Positions 63,354 to 64,000 of a stretch of 64,000 nt of DNA are shown here, one piece after another (positions within the stretch are counted from its first letter, which is position 1; each line of letters starts with the position of its first letter). Position numbers and translations under genes: made by a program. Origin of the DNA: Litoreibacter meonggei (GTDB lineage: Bacteria > Pseudomonadota > Alphaproteobacteria > Rhodobacterales > Rhodobacteraceae); assembly GCF_003663885.1 (NCBI RefSeq), contig NZ_RCCE01000004.1:342785-406784 (forward strand). The letters run 5' to 3'. The notes beneath the pieces were generated by a model. The model saw only the letters and a program-made list of their open reading frames with translations, was not told the origin of the DNA and did no database searches.

Positions 63354-63815
63354 ATGAGAATCCGACCAACACTGCCCGACGACATAGCTGCCTTGCAGGT
63401 TGTGCTCAACGAAACAGAACTTTTCCCCAGTGAAATGCTCCCTGATATGGTGGGCAATTTTTTATCTGATGAGGAAAGCTCCGACATCTGGCTAACATGC
63501 GAAGCCAAAGGCAAGCCCGTCGGCTTCTGCTACGCAGTCCCAGAGGAGCTTGCAGAGGGCGCATGGAACATGCTTGCTGTCGCAGTTCTTCCGTCAGAGC
63601 AGGGTGGCGGTTGTGGTGGTGCTATCGTCAAGCATTTGGAGACCGCGCTAAGAGAGTGCGGACAGCGCATTCTGATAGCAGACACATCAGGCACGGACGA
63701 CTTCGCACCAACACGCAACTTCTATCGTAAGAACGGTTATTCCGAGGAAGCGCGTATACGGGACTTCTGGGCGGCGGGAGACGACAAAGTCGTATTCTGG
63801 AAGTCGCTGAGTTAA
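63354..63815 (+). CDS. GNAT-family N-acetyltransferase
   Basis: This protein of about 153 aa begins MRIRPTLPDDIAALQVVLNE, followed by SDIWLTCEAKGKPVGFCYAV, the acetyl-CoA-binding segment MLAVAVLPSEQGGGCGGAIV (Q/R-x-x-G-x-G/A type) and RNFYRKNGYSEEARIRDFWA. This is a complete GNAT fold. The ATG at 63354 is preceded by GAGGGACGAAG; the longer frame from 63234 is not needed. The acceptor substrate is unknown. Confidence 0.88.
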   Translation: MRIRPTLPDDIAALQVVLNETELFPSEMLPDMVGNFLSDEESSDIWLTCEAKGKPVGFCYAVPEELAEGAWNMLAVAVLPSEQGGGCGGAIVKHLETALRECGQRILIADTSGTDDFAPTRNFYRKNGYSEEARIRDFWAAGDDKVVFWKSLS

Positions 63816-63944
63816 ACAGTTCAGTGATTTAGTTACGGTATGTGTCGCAGTGGGCAAGGTTCTGTTTTAGTGCCGAATTTGCGTTCGTGTGTGCATCTCA
63901 GTCAGTGTGAACTCACGCTGAAGCGCAGTTCCTGATTTAACCTT

Positions 63945-64000
63945 TTACTCCAATCGGTTCCGTAACTCCATCAGTTCGCTTTCAAACACCTCTAAGGGTG
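63945..64000 (-). CDS. Possible C-terminus of a gene running off the right edge
   Basis: On the minus strand the last 18 codons before a TAA at 63947-63945 read LEVFESELMELRNRLE, an amphipathic, coiled-coil-like end. Coding is plausible but too little is visible to name it. Confidence 0.35.
   Translation of the reverse strand, partial: PLEVFESELMELRNRLE

Noticed and set aside
1..64000. tRNA, rRNA, CRISPR array, prophage, insertion sequence or integron
   Set aside because: No cloverleaf in the gaps, no regularly spaced repeats, no transposase, integrase or phage structural genes, and no target-site duplications were seen. The RTX repeats are protein-coding.

Overview
The window looks like chromosomal DNA of a marine alphaproteobacterium of the Rhodobacteraceae (Roseobacter group). 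The grounds are the dusB-ntrB-ntrC-ntrY-ntrX-trkA-trkH-hfq-hflX gene order, a fused IspDF, a Mg-type HemB, NtrC and NtrX proteins without the sigma-54 contact loop, abundant TRAP transporters, an RTX protein and a LuxR-family regulator. No rRNA, tRNA, insertion sequence, prophage or CRISPR array was seen; nearly all of the window is densely packed protein-coding sequence.

Layout. 1-12.7 kb is transport: the 5' part of a class III aminotransferase, a TAXI-type TRAP operon (binding protein, fused 868-aa permease, universal stress protein), then a NarL-type two-component system divergent from a TakP-like DctPQM TRAP operon with unusually large membrane subunits, and a Crp/Fnr regulator. 12.7-18.5 kb (mostly minus strand) holds a VOC protein, Bpt leucyltransferase, RDD and DUF2852 membrane proteins, AmtB, and an ispDF-pgpA-pncC operon. 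18.6-30.6 kb (plus) is the nitrogen-regulation, potassium-uptake and Hfq/HflX block. 30.6-43.5 kb is mixed: an exported agmatine-deiminase-like enzyme, a penicillin-acylase-family hydrolase (possible AHL acylase), a 3-hydroxyisobutyrate-dehydrogenase-like enzyme, hemB and mfd. 43.7-48.7 kb is a tightly overlapping minus-strand operon (acyl-CoA synthetase, DsbA/FrnE, YdjM-like, Bcr/CflA MFS, small membrane protein) facing a divergent XRE-cupin regulator. 48.7-53.8 kb holds an NPA-V aquaporin, a TetR regulator divergent from a YCII-MAPEG pair across a clear palindrome, a patatin-bdhA operon and an RTX repeat protein. 53.8-64 kb holds a candidate small RNA, an orphan YejA-like binding protein, DUF502, a pseudouridine-degradation pair (psuK-psuG), rpsB-tsf, an aroQ-luxR pair and a GNAT acetyltransferase.

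Themes: uptake of organic acids and dipeptide-like solutes under local two-component control; nitrogen signalling; several gene pairs coupled by 4-bp ATGA overlaps. The most interesting non-coding signals are (i) an apparently complete sRNA unit on the minus strand at about 53838-53952 (promoter, two hairpins, U-tract), (ii) a NarL-type 7-2-7 palindrome (7104-7119) between the two-component system and its neighbouring TRAP operon, (iii) a perfect 7-4-7 palindrome (50096-50113) next to a TetR gene, and (iv) strong hairpins directly after both TRAP binding-protein genes. All functional statements come from reading the sequence and from knowledge of the families; no database search was run.
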